From Brachionus manjavacas (taxonomy: Eukaryota; Rotifera; Eurotatoria; Ploima; Brachionidae), in assembly GCA_019054805.1 (NCBI GenBank), contig JAHQIY010000005.1, positions 2,773,501 to 2,837,500 of the forward strand: a stretch of DNA of 64,000 bases. The letters run 5' to 3'. Below, one piece after another: positions 10,831 to 23,271 of the stretch. A model generated the notes under the pieces. That model worked only from the letters and a program-made list of their open reading frames with translations, was not told where the DNA came from and ran no database searches. Position numbers and translations under genes: made by a program. How positions within the stretch are numbered: position 1 is the stretch's first letter; every line of letters begins with the position of its first letter.

Positions 10831-12205
10831 AAATTGGGTGCTGAATAACAGCATAGAAATCATATTCATCGTAATTAGAAAACTTAGAAATTAATTCGAA
10901 TGGAAGAATTTTCGGCATAATTGTTCACTTTTGAAATTCTTTTTTACCTAAAAGTTTAAATATTTTCAAATTTAAAATATTTTTTGCATGTATGAAAATA
11001 ATGTAAAAATAAAATAATCGCAAAAATAAAGTTTTTCTGAAAAAGAGCAATACACCCAATAAAAAGATTATCACAACCCAAATTTTTTTTTTCGGTTTCT
11101 ACACTCAAAGTTTGGGTGTAGAAAGCAGATTTTTTGTTTTCAAAACACGATATCCAAAACAATTTCATTAAATATTATCGAATTTATTGTAGCTTTTTTA
11201 ATTTTTCATGATTGTATAGAAATATTAACAAAGTTTTTTTTTGATTTCCTAAAAAACCAATGTCGATTAATTAAAATAATTTCTCATGAAATTTTATTAT
11301 ATAACTTGATTGAGATTAAGACATAATACTGATATTATCCTACATTTTATGCCGGGCATTAGAGATGATTTATCATATACATTTTTAAAAAAGTAAAGAG
11401 AAATTTTAATTTGAACGGAATTCTGAAATTTACAGATAATCGAAGGTCGGATTAACTAGGCTTGACTGTAATATAGCTAAAATATTAGCTCTTTTAAAAA
11501 CTGAAAGAATCATCTAGAACAAATCTTTTATCAAATTTGTTTTGTTATTACTTTATTTGACAAAATATGACATTGTTGTTTTGGTTTCTGAGATACAGGC
11601 TGATGAATACGAGCAAAGACTCGGGACACTAAACTAAACTAAACTTCATCCTAAATCATTAAGGAAGAATTTTAGATATAATTTTTCTAGTGATGAAATC
11701 GAATTATTTTTTTTGACAAAAATTGCAACTTGAATAAATAAAAAACTCGAACAGACAATTGAAAATGCAATAAAATCGAATATAATTTGGAAAACCAGCT
11801 AAATTTGAATTAAAATTTTGAAATTAAATTCCAACTGCCCGTTTTTAAAATTAAACTTCGACCTTATTTATTTAAAATTTTTCTTTTTTCAATTTTTATT
11901 TCGAATTTTTTAGAAATTAAATTTTTTAATTTTAAAATTGAAATTTTTGATCACGCGACGCACTTAAATCACAAATAAAATGCAAAATCAAGCATCTGAT
12001 AATGGCACAGACGTTGAACATCGGCAGTGTTATCAACAAAGGACCCGGAAAAACTCATAAAAAAAGAGCACTGGCAAGAACAATTGCTTGGAAACGAGAG
12101 TAGATGAACGAAAAGATGATGGAACAAGACAAAAAACAAGACATATAGAATATGACACAAATCGTGAAATTAATAACATGAGTACAATATCTTAAAAGTC
12201 CATAA
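10831..12205. other. AT-rich stretch, probably decayed transposon sequence
   Basis: No supported gene. Around 11980-12160 the composition becomes less AT-rich, with short plus-strand open pieces that may belong to the hAT remnant that follows. The minus-strand ORF there (11969-12160) looks like its shadow. Confidence 0.4.
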
Positions 12206-12815
12206 TTGACAATTCATGGTATATTTCTTCTTTTTTGGACCTTTTTTTACAAATGGTTAGCTATATCAAATTTGAATTTCGATGAAAAGCATTTGTTTAT
12301 TAAACGCTTAGAAGATCAATTATTTCAAGAATGGAAAATAATAGCTATTCGAGAAGGAAATGATTTTAATTTAGAAAATCAAATTCCGTTTGCCTCGAAT
12401 GATGCAAAAAAAAATCCAGGCCATTGAGTACAATACGAACAGAAGCAACCCTCCTAAAATCACCAACAAAACGATGGAAGTTTTTTAGTTTTTTAAATAG
12501 AAGTGCTCCACAAGTTGAGTTAAACAACGATTAAACTAAAATCAAGAATGAATTGGAACAATATATCAATATCGATTATAACGAAGATAATGGCCTCTCA
12601 AATATTTGGATGAAGAATATATTAATGTTACCAGCTCTATCGATACTTAAAAAACAACGCAAAAATTTTTATCAATAACTGCTTCATCAGAACCAGTTGA
12701 AAGATTTTTTTCTAAATCTGGTTTCATCAACAGACCACATAGGTCAATGAACCCATGATAGATGATTGATTTTAAGGATTTAAAAACGCTGATCGATTAA
12801 TTGCACCAGAATGCA
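12206..12815 (+). pseudogene. hAT-family transposase remnant
   Basis: The C-terminal dimerisation region of a hAT transposase is readable across two frames: LPALSILKKQ (about 12628-12660), then LSITASSEPVERFFSKSG (about 12675-12725), then INRPHRSMNP. ASSxPxERxFSxxG is the hallmark of hAT transposases. ORF 12206-12427 upstream, beginning around LLFWTFFYKWLAIS, probably belongs to the same protein, but I cannot place it on a motif. Frameshifts and stops show that it is dead. It ends where LINE ORF1 begins, suggesting the LINE inserted into or next to its 3' end. Confidence 0.65.
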
Positions 12816-13378
12816 ACCTAGCAAGACGAATTGCCAAGTCAAACGATGATCATCTATTTGATGATGGTGAAGGAGTTGAAATCTCAGTAGTTGACGAAAT
12901 TGAACCCCAAATCAACAAAAATACATCCCAGTCTAGTAATTTGAACAACAAAAACGACCAAAACACACAAATAATGACGAATGTGGACACAAATGGTGAC
13001 GAAGTTAATTATCAATCACGTCAATTTGGGAATAATTCCCCCTCCAATGAAAATTCAAGCTCAAACGGAATGCCATTACCAAATATTCAAACGCCATTTG
13101 GACACACACCTTTGGGACAATTACCTACAATTAATACTCCATATAAGGCACCTGACCTTTTTAATTTTCCAGCAATTAATTTCCCAATCCGACCTAGCCC
13201 AACACGTCTGTTAAGCGCTCCAATGATTTCAAGATTATCAAAGCCGGCTAGACAAATCGGACTCGAAAGCTTGGCCAAAAGTCCACTCCGGAAGGTGTCA
13301 CTGGGAAAAAGGCTCGGACTAGCAGGAAAAACAAAAAAAACACCAAAAACAAAGAAAACGAAGAAAGTATGGACTTAA
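12816..13378 (+). CDS. LINE ORF1-like protein
   Basis: Open from about 12816 in the frame of ATG 12941. The protein is acidic at the start (DDGEGVEISVVDEIEP), then Asn/Ser/Gln-rich, then Pro-rich (FNFPAINFPIRPSP), and ends in a very basic tail (KTKKTPKTKKTKK). It lies 140 bp upstream of the endonuclease/reverse transcriptase ORF on the same strand, the usual place for ORF1 of a two-ORF non-LTR retrotransposon, where the product coats element RNA. No zinc knuckle or coiled coil is evident, so the assignment rests on position and the basic tail. The true start is not certain: 12941 is the first ATG, but the frame is open upstream. Confidence 0.5.
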
Positions 13379-13519
13379 CGGACAAGGAAATTGAATCATA
13401 AGCCTCAAAACTTCTCAATCTCAGTTCAAGCAAGTCAAATTCTTAATTAATTTCAATTTTTCTTATTAAATCTTATTTACTTATTTATTATATTTTTATT
13501 TAATATAAATTTTTATAAA

Positions 13520-16328
13520 ATGTCTAAAAAAAACCTTAAAACGCCTGTTCTTAAAATAGTCCATTGGAACTGCAATTCACTGTCCAACAAAAAAGAACTT
13601 CTTGAGCTTCTAATTATATATCGATAGTCATGATATATCGATAGGATAGTCATGCTAAATGATATTAAGTTAGATAAACAAAAAGCAAATAGTTTACTCA
13701 ATATCAGGGATTATCTGAGCAAACACAAATGTAGAAATTCTAGAGGGGGTGGGGTTGCAATATTAATAAAAAATAATGTTGAGTTTAATGAATTGGAAGA
13801 ACTCGATTCACTAAACTTTGAAATAATTGGAATTAAAGTCCCGGTAAAAATTGGTTCCCTCAGGAAAAACATTAACTTAATAAGTATCTACCAGCCACCA
13901 AATCATAAAAATCTATTAGACCCTAGTATATTCGAATATATTGAGAAATACTTCGATTCCTTCGTAATTGGTGGTGATTTAAACTCGAAGCTAAGTAGTC
14001 TAGGTAACAAAACTAATGATAATGGTAAAATTTTGGAAGATATTTTAGAAGACCCACGTTTTCTAATAGTGAATGACGACTGTCCTACCTTTACACTTAG
14101 TCATCGTGATTACTCCTCTGTTTTAGACCTCTTCATACTAAGCAGTAATTTAGGCTCACATTTTAATTTTTTTCGGGTAATAGACGATGACTTGCTAAGC
14201 GATCATTTTCCTATTGAGCTTGAACTTGGATTTGAGCTACTGAAAATTGAAAGTAATCACAGATCTACTCTCAATTACAGGAAAGCTAACTGGGAAAAAT
14301 TTAAGAGAATTCTGGACTCTTGTGTTTTTGACTTGCTGTCAGGTGACATAAATCACATTAACAGTCAAATTTCTACTCAAATACTAGAAGCAGCAAATTC
14401 TGCAATTCCTATATTTCCACCAAAACAATCACTTCCGGCCTACATAGTAGAGCTAATTTCCAAACGCAAAGTGTTAAAAAAAGTCAAAAACAAGACAAGG
14501 TTAACCAGGGTCGAGTGTAATAAGCTAACTAATAAAATCAGATTTGAAATAGAAAAATTCAAAAGCGAGAATTGGGATATATTTCTTAAGTCTCTTGGGC
14601 CTAATCCAAACTCTTCCCGTCCTTTTTGGAAAAAAGTTAATTCGTTTAAAAAAAACTCCTCCGGCAATGTTATCCCCAAACTGGTCCTCAATTCAAAAGA
14701 GTTTAACATAGATTCCGAAAAAGGTACACTTTTTAAAGAGATTATTGGAGAAACCTTTACTCAAGAAAGAAATGATTTCTTCGACAATAACTTTCGAGAC
14801 ATGGTCGAAGATTTTGTATCAAATAAGGATTATCTGAAAGGCAATCATTATTTGAATGCCGAAAAGTCTTTTCCTAAAATCACAATTGAAGAGCTAAAAA
14901 AAAGCATTAGAAAACTAAAAGACGAGTCAGCCCCTGGACCTGAAAACTTATGTAACCGTATGTTGAAAAATCTCCTTGACCCGTTCATAATCGGTCTAGC
15001 GAGTTTTTTCAACCTCTGTCTAGCTACATCCGAAATCTTAGATGCTTGGAAAACATCTTAAATAGCAATGATCCCCAAAAAAAAAGTTGGTTCTGACCCG
15101 TCTAAATACCGCCCAATTAGTGTCACTAGCTGTCTTGGAAAAGTTCTTGAAAGGATTATTACAAGTAGGCTTTACAATTTCCTTGAAAACAAGAGTCTTA
15201 TCTGCAAGGAACAGTCTGGCTTTAGGCAGCATCGACGTACCTCCGACAATTTGGTGTTTTTAACTCAAAAGGTCTCTGAAACTTTAGTTAGAAAGAAAAA
15301 GTATGTTCCCTCTTCTTCGACATCTCTAAGGCGTTTGACAAGGTATGGCACAGTGGATTAATTTACAAACTTACCAAAATTGGGGCCCCTCTCTACATTC
15401 TGGAGTGGGTGGTTAACTTTTTAAAAAATCGAAGTTTTTTTGTGAAAGTAAATAACTTTGTCTCGAATTCAGGTTTCATAGATACTGGAGTTCCCCAGGG
15501 TGCAGTCATTAGTCCTTTACTCTTTACTATTTTTATTAATGATATCCCCAAGCAGGACCAAAAAAACCACTCATATTCCTTGTTATTTGCCGATGACCTG
15601 GTGACCTTTTTTGTTTTTAAAAAGTATGGGAACATTACTAACATTATAAATAACTATCTTAAAAAATTGCAGCTGTGGCTACAAAAATGGAGGCTAAAGA
15701 TGTCCCCAGAAGATGTAGCTACATTCTTTACTCTGGTAATCCGTCAAAAAACATTAAGCTAAGTCTAAAACTATTTGGAAAACAAATACCCTACACTGAC
15801 TCCCCAGTCTTCCTTGGAATAAAATTTGACCAAAGTCTTTGTTTCAACTCCCAGGTTGAACTCATTCGTTCTAGATGTCATGATCGCGTAAATTTAATTA
15901 AAATTTTGTCACACAGATCGTGGAAGTTAAATAAAAAAACCTTAATTGGAGTCTATAATGCACTTATAGGTTCCATTATAGACTATAGTTTTTTCATCTT
16001 ATCCCGTGTCTCCCAGACAAACATTCAAAAACTGCAAGTAATTCAAAATACATGTTTTAAATCAATCTATCACTTACCTTATGACACACCTTCTATCCAA
16101 CTTTCTGGCCTTCTCAAGGACCAAAAGGTTGATAGAATTGAGTCTAGACTCAGAATTCTGCTCGAAAAATACATAAAAAAAAGTTTAATATGTGAAAACA
16201 CACTCATTACTTCACTTACACAGGATTATATTGATGTTTTTGTTGAAAGCTCAAGAAGTTCTGAACTTAAAACCCTTCTTTGTAAAGTCTCAAATGAGCT
16301 ATTTCAATGGACAACTGTTTTTCTGTAA
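13520..16328 (+). pseudogene. Non-LTR retrotransposon ORF2 (endonuclease + reverse transcriptase), disrupted
   Basis: ORF2 of a LINE. It starts at ATG 13520 (VHWNCNSLSNKK), has an APE-type endonuclease (GGGVAILIK; GGDLNSK; SVLDLFILS; SDHFPIELEL at about 14198-14230), then a reverse transcriptase: DPSKYRPISVTS, EQSGFRQHRRTSDN, FFDISKAFDKVWH (about 15313-15350), GVPQGAVISPLLF and the catalytic LLFADDL (about 15580-15600). The tail has FLGIKFD and IGSIIDYSF blocks. Breaks: a small duplication with stops at 13617-13650, a TAA at 15059-15061, a frame change near 15301 and another near 15712. The element can no longer encode a working polyprotein, but its sequence is little eroded, so insertion was fairly recent. 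The domain order fits the Jockey/CR1 side of the LINE tree; the exact clade is not determined. Confidence 0.9.
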
Positions 16329-16639
16329 CATTTCCGTTTTCTTTTTCAACTTCTAATGTCATTTTATTAATTTAATTAATTCAACACAACTTTTTATATG
16401 GACACTTTTTTGAAATTTTAAATACCAAAGGCGAAAGGAGTTCCATTACTCAAAGCCTTTATTTCTTTTGAAATATTAAATAAACTATTAACAACAATTG
16501 GAATAAAAGTATAAAAAGAACATTATTGTTGGAGACTTAAAAAGTGACCAATTACGTATTAAAAAATTCGACCGTGAATTAATTAGCTTATTATCAAATA
16601 AAAACTAAAAATGTTTGGAAACATGATAATTTTGAATAT
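16329..16639. other. LINE 3' UTR and junction
   Basis: No ORF. It probably contains the 3' UTR of the LINE. AATAAA-like and A-rich strings near 16478-16520 may mark its 3' end. Confidence 0.4.
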
Positions 16640-17640
16640 ACTCAATTTTTTTTTCACTTAAATGATAGACATAAGTCGTTTATTAGCCACATTGTTACCC
16701 GAGACCAGCAATCATGTTCCGTTTGTCACAATTATCCGCCCAGATCCATTAAACCAAAGTGATCACTTACCTTTGGAAGTAATAAAAAAAGTATATATAA
16801 ATAAAGATAAAATGGATGAAAAGAAAATTGTGCGGATTAGGAAAAAAGTTGACTGGAAAAATGGATATATCTAATCAGAAAATGCAAATTTATTGGAACG
16901 TGAAATACTAGCGAATAAATGAAAAGAAAAAATCTACCAAGACCAAATTGGAAAACGAGCATTAGATGAAATAATAAACACCCTTCACAGGATAATGATA
17001 AACGGTTCTGTGAAAATGGTAAACAAATAAAACGAATATAAATATAAACGGAAGTCGAAAGAATAGTGGGATGAAAAAATGGAAAAATACTGAAATGAAA
17101 AAAGAATTAAATAGCCATTAGGCAAGTGATTTTAAGGACACCAAAATCAAAAAGAGTTATTAACGTCTTAAACAGCAATTTAGAAACCAACAGCGAAAAA
17201 ATTTAAAAGAAGAATTCCAAATTTGTTAAGTCCTCGAATGATTGTGAAGACTAGATAAATTTTTGGAAACTTATCAACAAAAAAATAAATAAGAAAGTTA
17301 ACTGTAAAATCGAAATAAAGAACCTCTGAAACCTTTTTTATAATAACCTCATGAAAAGAATAATTGAACAAAACGAAAATAAAGATAGGATACTAGACGA
17401 AGAGATAACGAAATTTGAATTGGAAATCGAAAATAAGAGAAGAAGAAATTAGCAAAGATAGACATGATTTTAAAAAAATAATTGAAATGGTACCTAATGG
17501 GAAATTGTGAGTTAGTAGAAAAAGTGAACCTCTAAATCAAAATTCAAGATCTCCAAATTGGAATAATCTATTAACTGACGAGGAAAAAAAAATACAGAGA
17601 TCTCTAGAAATATGATTACGCAAAATTTTACAAATTTTTA
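16640..17640 (+). pseudogene. Decayed LINE endonuclease-to-RT linker remnant
   Basis: ORF 16662-16874 contains QSDHLPLEV followed by KVDWKNGYI, the final endonuclease motif (SDHxP) and the stretch that usually follows it. Further blocks in changing frames include WWDEEM-like and NEKRIK words near 17060-17110, QQFRNQQRKNLKEEF near 17170-17210 and INFWKLINKKINKK near 17255-17300, all typical of the linker before a non-LTR reverse transcriptase. Many stops and frameshifts show that it is old. It differs from the LINE at 13520-16328, so it is a separate family or lineage. Confidence 0.6.
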
Positions 17641-17988
17641 CAAGAAACATGTAAAGTAGCATGTACAGCACTGTATTTTAAACATTTGTAATAAATCACC
17701 ACTAAGTCTTCTAAATTCGAGTATTGTTAAATTTGGTTCTTGAAATCTTTTTTTTTTAGGTTTTTCTACTGATATCAGGCTTGCAGAGAACTTGCGGAGA
17801 AGTCTTACACGGAAGACTACTATGGTAGCTATTTGCACCATTAATACAACAAAACATTAGGCTATTCATAATTATCCAAATTTTGAAGAAAAATATTGTA
17901 GCTTTCCTTCCGATTTCCAGCTCTCAACCGATAGAATAAGTACTAGACACATCTATCCGACCTGCTCCACATAAAAAAATCTATTTTT

Positions 17989-18525
17989 TTATCTATTTAT
18001 TAGATAATTTCTATAATACGGATTTTTAAACTTATTGTACTCATTTTTGAATTGATTCACTGAACAAGAATTGATCACTTCCTCAGGAAGCTTGTCCCAC
18101 CCATTTACTACTCTATTGATAAAAAAGTGTTCCCTCTGACTACAATTTTTAATTGTCTGCCCTAATAATCTTCTTTTATGTCCCCTGATTCCCTGAGCTG
18201 ACCCTGATGAAGCTATCGAGTAACATCTAGTAGGAAGTTTTGTCCAATTAACTTTTTTGATGCCACTTTGGAATGTAAAAAGCTGGATCAAGTCACCTCT
18301 TTCTCTTTTCTCGCTTAGCGGAGTCAAACCAAGAATTGCTTGTCTCCTGCTATATTCCCAGTTGCGGATTCTTGGTACTAACTTTGTGACTCTTCTCTGT
18401 ACATTCTCAAGTACTCTCATATCCTTTACTGTATGAGGAGACCAGAATAACGCGGCATATTTCAGATGAGGCCTGTTATCATTAAAAAATGTTTGTTTTG
18501 ATAGATTTGTTTTTTTTAAATACAT
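17989..18525 (-). pseudogene. 5'-truncated LINE copy: reverse-transcriptase C-terminal domain
   Basis: A 178-codon open frame on the minus strand begins near RPHLKYAALFWSPH and continues with LENVQRRVTKLVPRI, LGLTPLSEKRERGDLI, FFINRVVNGWDKLPEEV and NQFKNEYNKF, which is the standard C-terminal region of many CR1/Jockey-type and RTE-like reverse transcriptases. Everything upstream, including the catalytic domain, is missing, as expected for a 5'-truncated insertion. The frame is still open, which implies a young copy. The initial MYLKKTNLSKQTF is probably flanking sequence rather than part of the element. AGATAAATAGATAAAA-like sequence after the stop may be its tail. It is a different family from the LINE at 12816-16328. 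Confidence 0.85.
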
Positions 18526-20352
18526 ATAACAACATTTATTATTATATTAAACATATATATACAATTTTAACAAAACCAAAATTTCAACTATATCAACAGT
18601 TCATTGTTGACTATTTTATTTATCGTTTTTCTTATATCAAAGTTTCAATTAAGATTTGCTAATCGCTAACTTCTACTTTAAGGTTAAGATCTTATTTATT
18701 GAAATAAAATTTAGAATTATTTCATTGAAAAATTTTGGTGTGTAAAGTCGGACATGTCGCATTAGTCTAACAAGGTCAAAATGAAAACCAGTGTTCGATA
18801 CATAGTGACATGTCACAAAAATCGAGCAATTACGTTACCTAAGTCTTCTCTCGTTTTGTTTTTGATATTTGCTAATTTTCTATGTGGTATTCGCTATTAG
18901 GGTTACTGTTTGCAATGTGTAAAACTGTGCACTTATCTTCGAATATGTTTTGCTTTTTGAAGAACAAATATTTTTTTTGTTCTGAATTAGTTTTAGTTTA
19001 CTCTTTTTCTATAAAAAGATTCAAATTTAAATAAAAATGTTAACTGATTTAGTATTAAAGCAATTTTAAAAGCGATTATAGCTAAGATTTCATTAGAGAT
19101 TTCATTACAATTTAAGTAGGAGTTGTTTCAAATATTAAAAATAAAGTCTTTCGACAAATAAATGATAAAATTTTTAAGATTTTGTGATATTTTTTTCATT
19201 AAAATTATTTTATTTAACCTTGTTTGTTTTTTAATTCCAAAACAGATCAAAATTTATTCTTTGGTTTGGTTTCAAATGTGAGAAAATTTCAATTAAAATG
19301 AGACATTGTCTCTGTAAAAATTTCTAATTCAAAATAAATTTATTATAGTAAATATTTTATTAATGTTAAAAAAATTAATTTGAGAAATAAATTTAGGAAA
19401 ATATAAGTAAGACATTTTAATATATTTTGCATTAAAAAAATAATCATAAAATTTAATTTTATAAATTTAAATAATTGAAAGTAAAAACATTCACTAACTC
19501 GAAAAAAAAAACAGAAATTTAAATTATAATTAACCTATAATGAAAAAAATTATCACTAAATAAAAAAGCTTCTAATCTTGTATTAATTTGTTGCATAACA
19601 AAAATGGTTCAAATCAATTACAGCTGGAATGAACCATTCTTTAACTAATCTAAATAAAGATAAATTTAATTTTAATTTTCTTGCCTTTAAATGTTCAAAT
19701 ATACCAAAATAGTTTAAATAAAATATAAATTCGATGCTTTTAATCATCAATTTAAAGAAAGAGGATTGTAAAAAATTTAAATTTACAACTTTTAGAGTAT
19801 CTTTGCAGAAGACAAAGCAAGAAAATTTTGAAATTTAAACACATAAAGACATCTTAGGTTAAATGGTTTTCAAAACAATGAAATAAACTTTTTAATCACC
19901 AAAAAAATTAAATCAATAACAATTTTATCACATTACGAAACATTTTTGTGAAAATTCTTTTAATCTAATAAAAAATTTTCACTTTCGACTCAAATTTGGG
20001 GAGTCTTGGTTGACCAGGAACTGTCGTCTCGTTATTGGTGAATAATTGCCCATTGATTCATGAAATGCGTTTATCACACGAAGCTATAATTGAAACAAAT
20101 TTAAATAAAAATTAAATTAAATTTTGAGTTTTCAAATTATCAAAAAAAGTTTAAGTTGTGTTCAAAAAAAATTAATTTGACATCAATTCATTCAAATTGA
20201 ATAATGAAATAAATAGCATTATACAGGGGTTAATAATTTAAACCAAGAGTTTATGCTAGATAAGCAGGTTTAATCAAAAAACTTTTGAGCACAAAAAATA
20301 AACTTGAAAATTGTGATTTAAATAAAATATAATTCTTTTTTATCAAATTTGT
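18526..20352. other. AT-rich intergenic stretch
   Basis: No gene seen. A GTGACATGTCAC palindrome near 18806 is the only compact motif I noted. Confidence 0.55.
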
Positions 20353-20361
20353 GGATAAATT

Positions 20362-20717
20362 GGGGTTGTGAAGTTCGTTTCAATTCGATCATTTCAATTC
20401 AGAAAAACTTGAATAACTTTTTTACTAAAAGAGATAATTCAGTTCTGTAAAAAGCTTAATTATAATCAAATTTGCTTAATGCAGTAAAATAAGTCTGCAA
20501 AATACTTTGCAATTTTCTGCATTTTGCACCCCATTAAAAAGTATTCTAATCAAGTGTGCAATTGAATTGCAGAGTTTTTGCAGACGTATATTTTTGGATT
20601 AAGCAAAGTTGCTTAACCATTGAGCATTTTACAGAACTAAATTATCTCTTTTAGTAAAAAAATTATTCAAGTTTTTCTGAATTGAAATGATCGAATTGAA
20701 ACGAACTTCACAACCCC
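20362..20717. mobile_element. MITE with 9-bp target-site duplication
   Basis: A 356-bp element starting GGGGTTGTGAAGTTCG and ending with its inverse, CGAACTTCACAACCCC. The arms are about 100 bp (20362-20460 and 20620-20717) and nearly identical. GGATAAATT stands immediately on both sides (20353-20361 and 20718-20726), a perfect 9-bp duplication. There is no coding capacity. A 9-bp duplication with long inverted repeats is typical of Mutator-like elements, so it was probably moved by a MULE transposase encoded elsewhere. Confidence 0.88.
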
Positions 20718-20726
20718 GGATAAATT

Positions 20727-21744
20727 TTGTAAATAAAGAAATTAAATGAACAAAATTTTAGTTAATTGCAAAATTATTTTAAAATATAAAAAAATAATGC
20801 AAAAGTGCTGAATTATTAACTTAAGGTGAATTTGTGTTCAAAAATTTTATAAAAAAAATTAATATTTGTATAATTAAAAAATATTGAAATTGTATAAATT
20901 ACAAAACAAGTATGTTAGAATGAAATAAAAGGAAATTAAAACTATTTGAGTCTTGTTAAAGCACAAAAATCTTAATTTTGGAACAAAGAACAAAAAGATT
21001 TACGCTAAAATTTTTTTTTTTAAACCTTTAACTCATTCTTAAAAATGAATTCGCTTTACTAAAAATTGATCTCAGTAACAAATCTGCAATTTAATTCTAA
21101 TCATTTTTAAATTATGATAGTCAATTTTAATTTGATTGATACAAGAGTTGTGTCAGCTGATGCATTGAGATAAAAAAATTATTTGAGTTTAAATTATTTG
21201 AGTTTTTTTTGGTTCTTTGTTACAAAATTGATAATGCCATAAAACACAAAAAGACAAATTCAAAAAGAAAAATATGTTTAAAAGAATAGGAAGATTTAAA
21301 TGATAAGAAAAAAATACTAGGCATATTTGGTCATGGGAATGTTAAAATTAAATTGATTACGTTTAAAAAAGGAGATTAAGAAATTTTATTGTAATATCGA
21401 TATCCAACTTTCAAATTTTATTTAGTTTTTTTTAAAGCTATTTAAATTTATTATTTGTTAGGTAAAATTTTTCCTTAAAGTTTTTTTTATTTTTGTCTTT
21501 TTCTGTTGATTTTGTTATTCCTCTTTTTTTTGTTTTTTTTTTTATTGCTATTTGATTTTTGTGACTGCTTTTTATTCTCCTAAAAATTCAACGAATACCT
21601 AGAAAAATAAAAAAAATTCTAAAAAACTGAAAATGAAACTAAAGAATAATATTTTTTTTCGTATTTGTTTATTCCCATCCTTAATTAAATTAAAAATCTC
21701 TTAAAAAATAAATTAAATAAATAAGAAAATTATTCACATTAAGA
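20727..21744. other. AT-rich intergenic stretch
   Basis: No gene or clear repeat seen. Confidence 0.55.
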
Positions 21745-21746
21745 TA

Positions 21747-22196
21747 TGGTTTAATTTTTGTTTTTGAATTACAAAATGTATCCAATATTGAAATAACAAA
21801 TATTTTTTTCAGTCTCAAATAAAAAAATAATTTTAAGTTAATATAGCAAGCTTTTTCATTCTTGAAATCAAACTTTTTTTAATTGAATGAGTTTAAATTT
21901 TATTTTAATAATTGAAGGTATTGTGAATTCCAAAAACAAAAAGAACAAAAATTCTTCTTTTATTGATAAGTTTTTGTTAAAATACATTAAACGAACCACA
22001 ATTAAAGTGTTTAAGATGAACCACAAATATATATATCTCACTAACAAGTTAAATTTTTAATATGAAAATGCTTGCAATATTAACTTAAAATTATTTTTTT
22101 ATTTGAGACTGAAAAAAATATTAGAAACATCGCACTTTTTCAATGTTATTTCAACATTGGATACATTTTGTAATTCAAACACAAAAAATTAAAGCA
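21747..22196. mobile_element. MITE, TGGTTTAAT family, copy 1
   Basis: A 450-bp inverted-repeat element. Both ends read TGGTTTAATTTTTTGTGTTT or a close variant (the right end has GC for GG), followed by GAATTACAAAATG and ATCCAATGTTGAAATAAC. The arms stay similar for about 140 bp, through a block containing TTTTTTTCAGTCTCAAAT. The left arm has lost about 20 bases present in the right arm. A TA dinucleotide flanks each end (21745-21746, 22197-22198). Other copies lie at 37173-37587 and 57520-58710. The ORF at 22143-22409 runs across the right arm and is not a gene. Confidence 0.85.
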
Positions 22197-22198
22197 TA

Positions 22199-23271
22199 TT
22201 TATTCAAAAATAAAAATAGTTGTAATTTTCTAATATTAAATTTAATTAAAAATTTTTTATGGACTTGTCAATTTTGTTACCAACTGATCATTATTTTCCA
22301 TGGCTTTTTTTTGGATGTAAACTTTTTGATAAAAAACCTTCAAAAAAATTTAAATATGCTTAAAATTATTTGTCTGCTATTCCTTTTATTATTTGAGCCA
22401 TTTTTCTGACTAAATAATGATTCAAATTTTTTTCTTTTATAATTAACTAATAAGTTAGCTAGAACAAAAAAATTGACCAATTGATCACAAAATTGATCAG
22501 TTGCATTTTTTTTTTAAATTCGACTAGACAAAAAAAAAATAATTCGATATGTATCAGTAATTGATTAATATTTTTTTGAAAATATACATTCCCAGTATAA
22601 GTTCTTGGTTTAAAAAGGTTCACTAAATTTTAGCGTGAAAAAAAATCAATACAGCTGGCTTTCTTTCCGAAAATTTATTAACAATACATTTTGTAATCTA
22701 ATTTTTAGAAATTCAGCTGTGTTTATATATATTTTTACATTTACATGCTGTTTTTCTTCTTTTAACCAAGACAACATAGATAAATTTCAAATAAAAATGT
22801 GGTAAAATGAAAAAAAAATTAAAAAATTTTTTTTCGTCTAAATTTTTCAGGAATAGAGGGTTAATTAGAGATAGCCCGAACAAAGAACATTTATCATTCA
22901 AATTCTTATTGGTACAGACGTGCTGGTAAATAAATTTTTTTATTTAAAAAAGCTGAAGGTTACGTTTCAATAGATAAATATAATTTAGTAAACAAAAAAA
23001 TTAGAATTTTTAACAATTAACAGGTAATGTTTAATAGCAAAATTTTGGCCACCGTTGGCAGTACATTGAAACAAGTCAAACGGTGAAAATTTTAGCCACA
23101 AGCAATATATTGGTATTGTTATTTGTATTTGGTACAATCAAACATTCAGTATGTTCAATAGAAAAATCAAGATGCTATACATAATAAACATAATATCAAA
23201 AATGCCTAAAAAATCGATTTATCATACGTTTTTAATTCTATGCTTATCTTTTATCTTTAGGTTTATCGAAT
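22199..23271. other. AT-rich region downstream of PMCA copy B
   Basis: No gene seen. It should hold the 3' UTR of the minus-strand PMCA copy B, whose stop is at 23272. The ORF at 22713-22901 is unsupported. Confidence 0.5.

Noticed and set aside
11969..12160. Minus-strand ORF rich in Phe and His
   Set aside because: Probably the antisense of decayed transposon sequence; no motif.
18800..18820. GTGACATGTCAC palindrome as a regulatory site
   Set aside because: A lone 12-bp palindrome in intergenic DNA with no gene nearby; expected by chance at this scale.
22143..22409. 88-codon plus-strand ORF
   Set aside because: It overlaps the right arm of a MITE, is composed of low-complexity Phe/Leu/Ile/Asn, and has no family or splice support.
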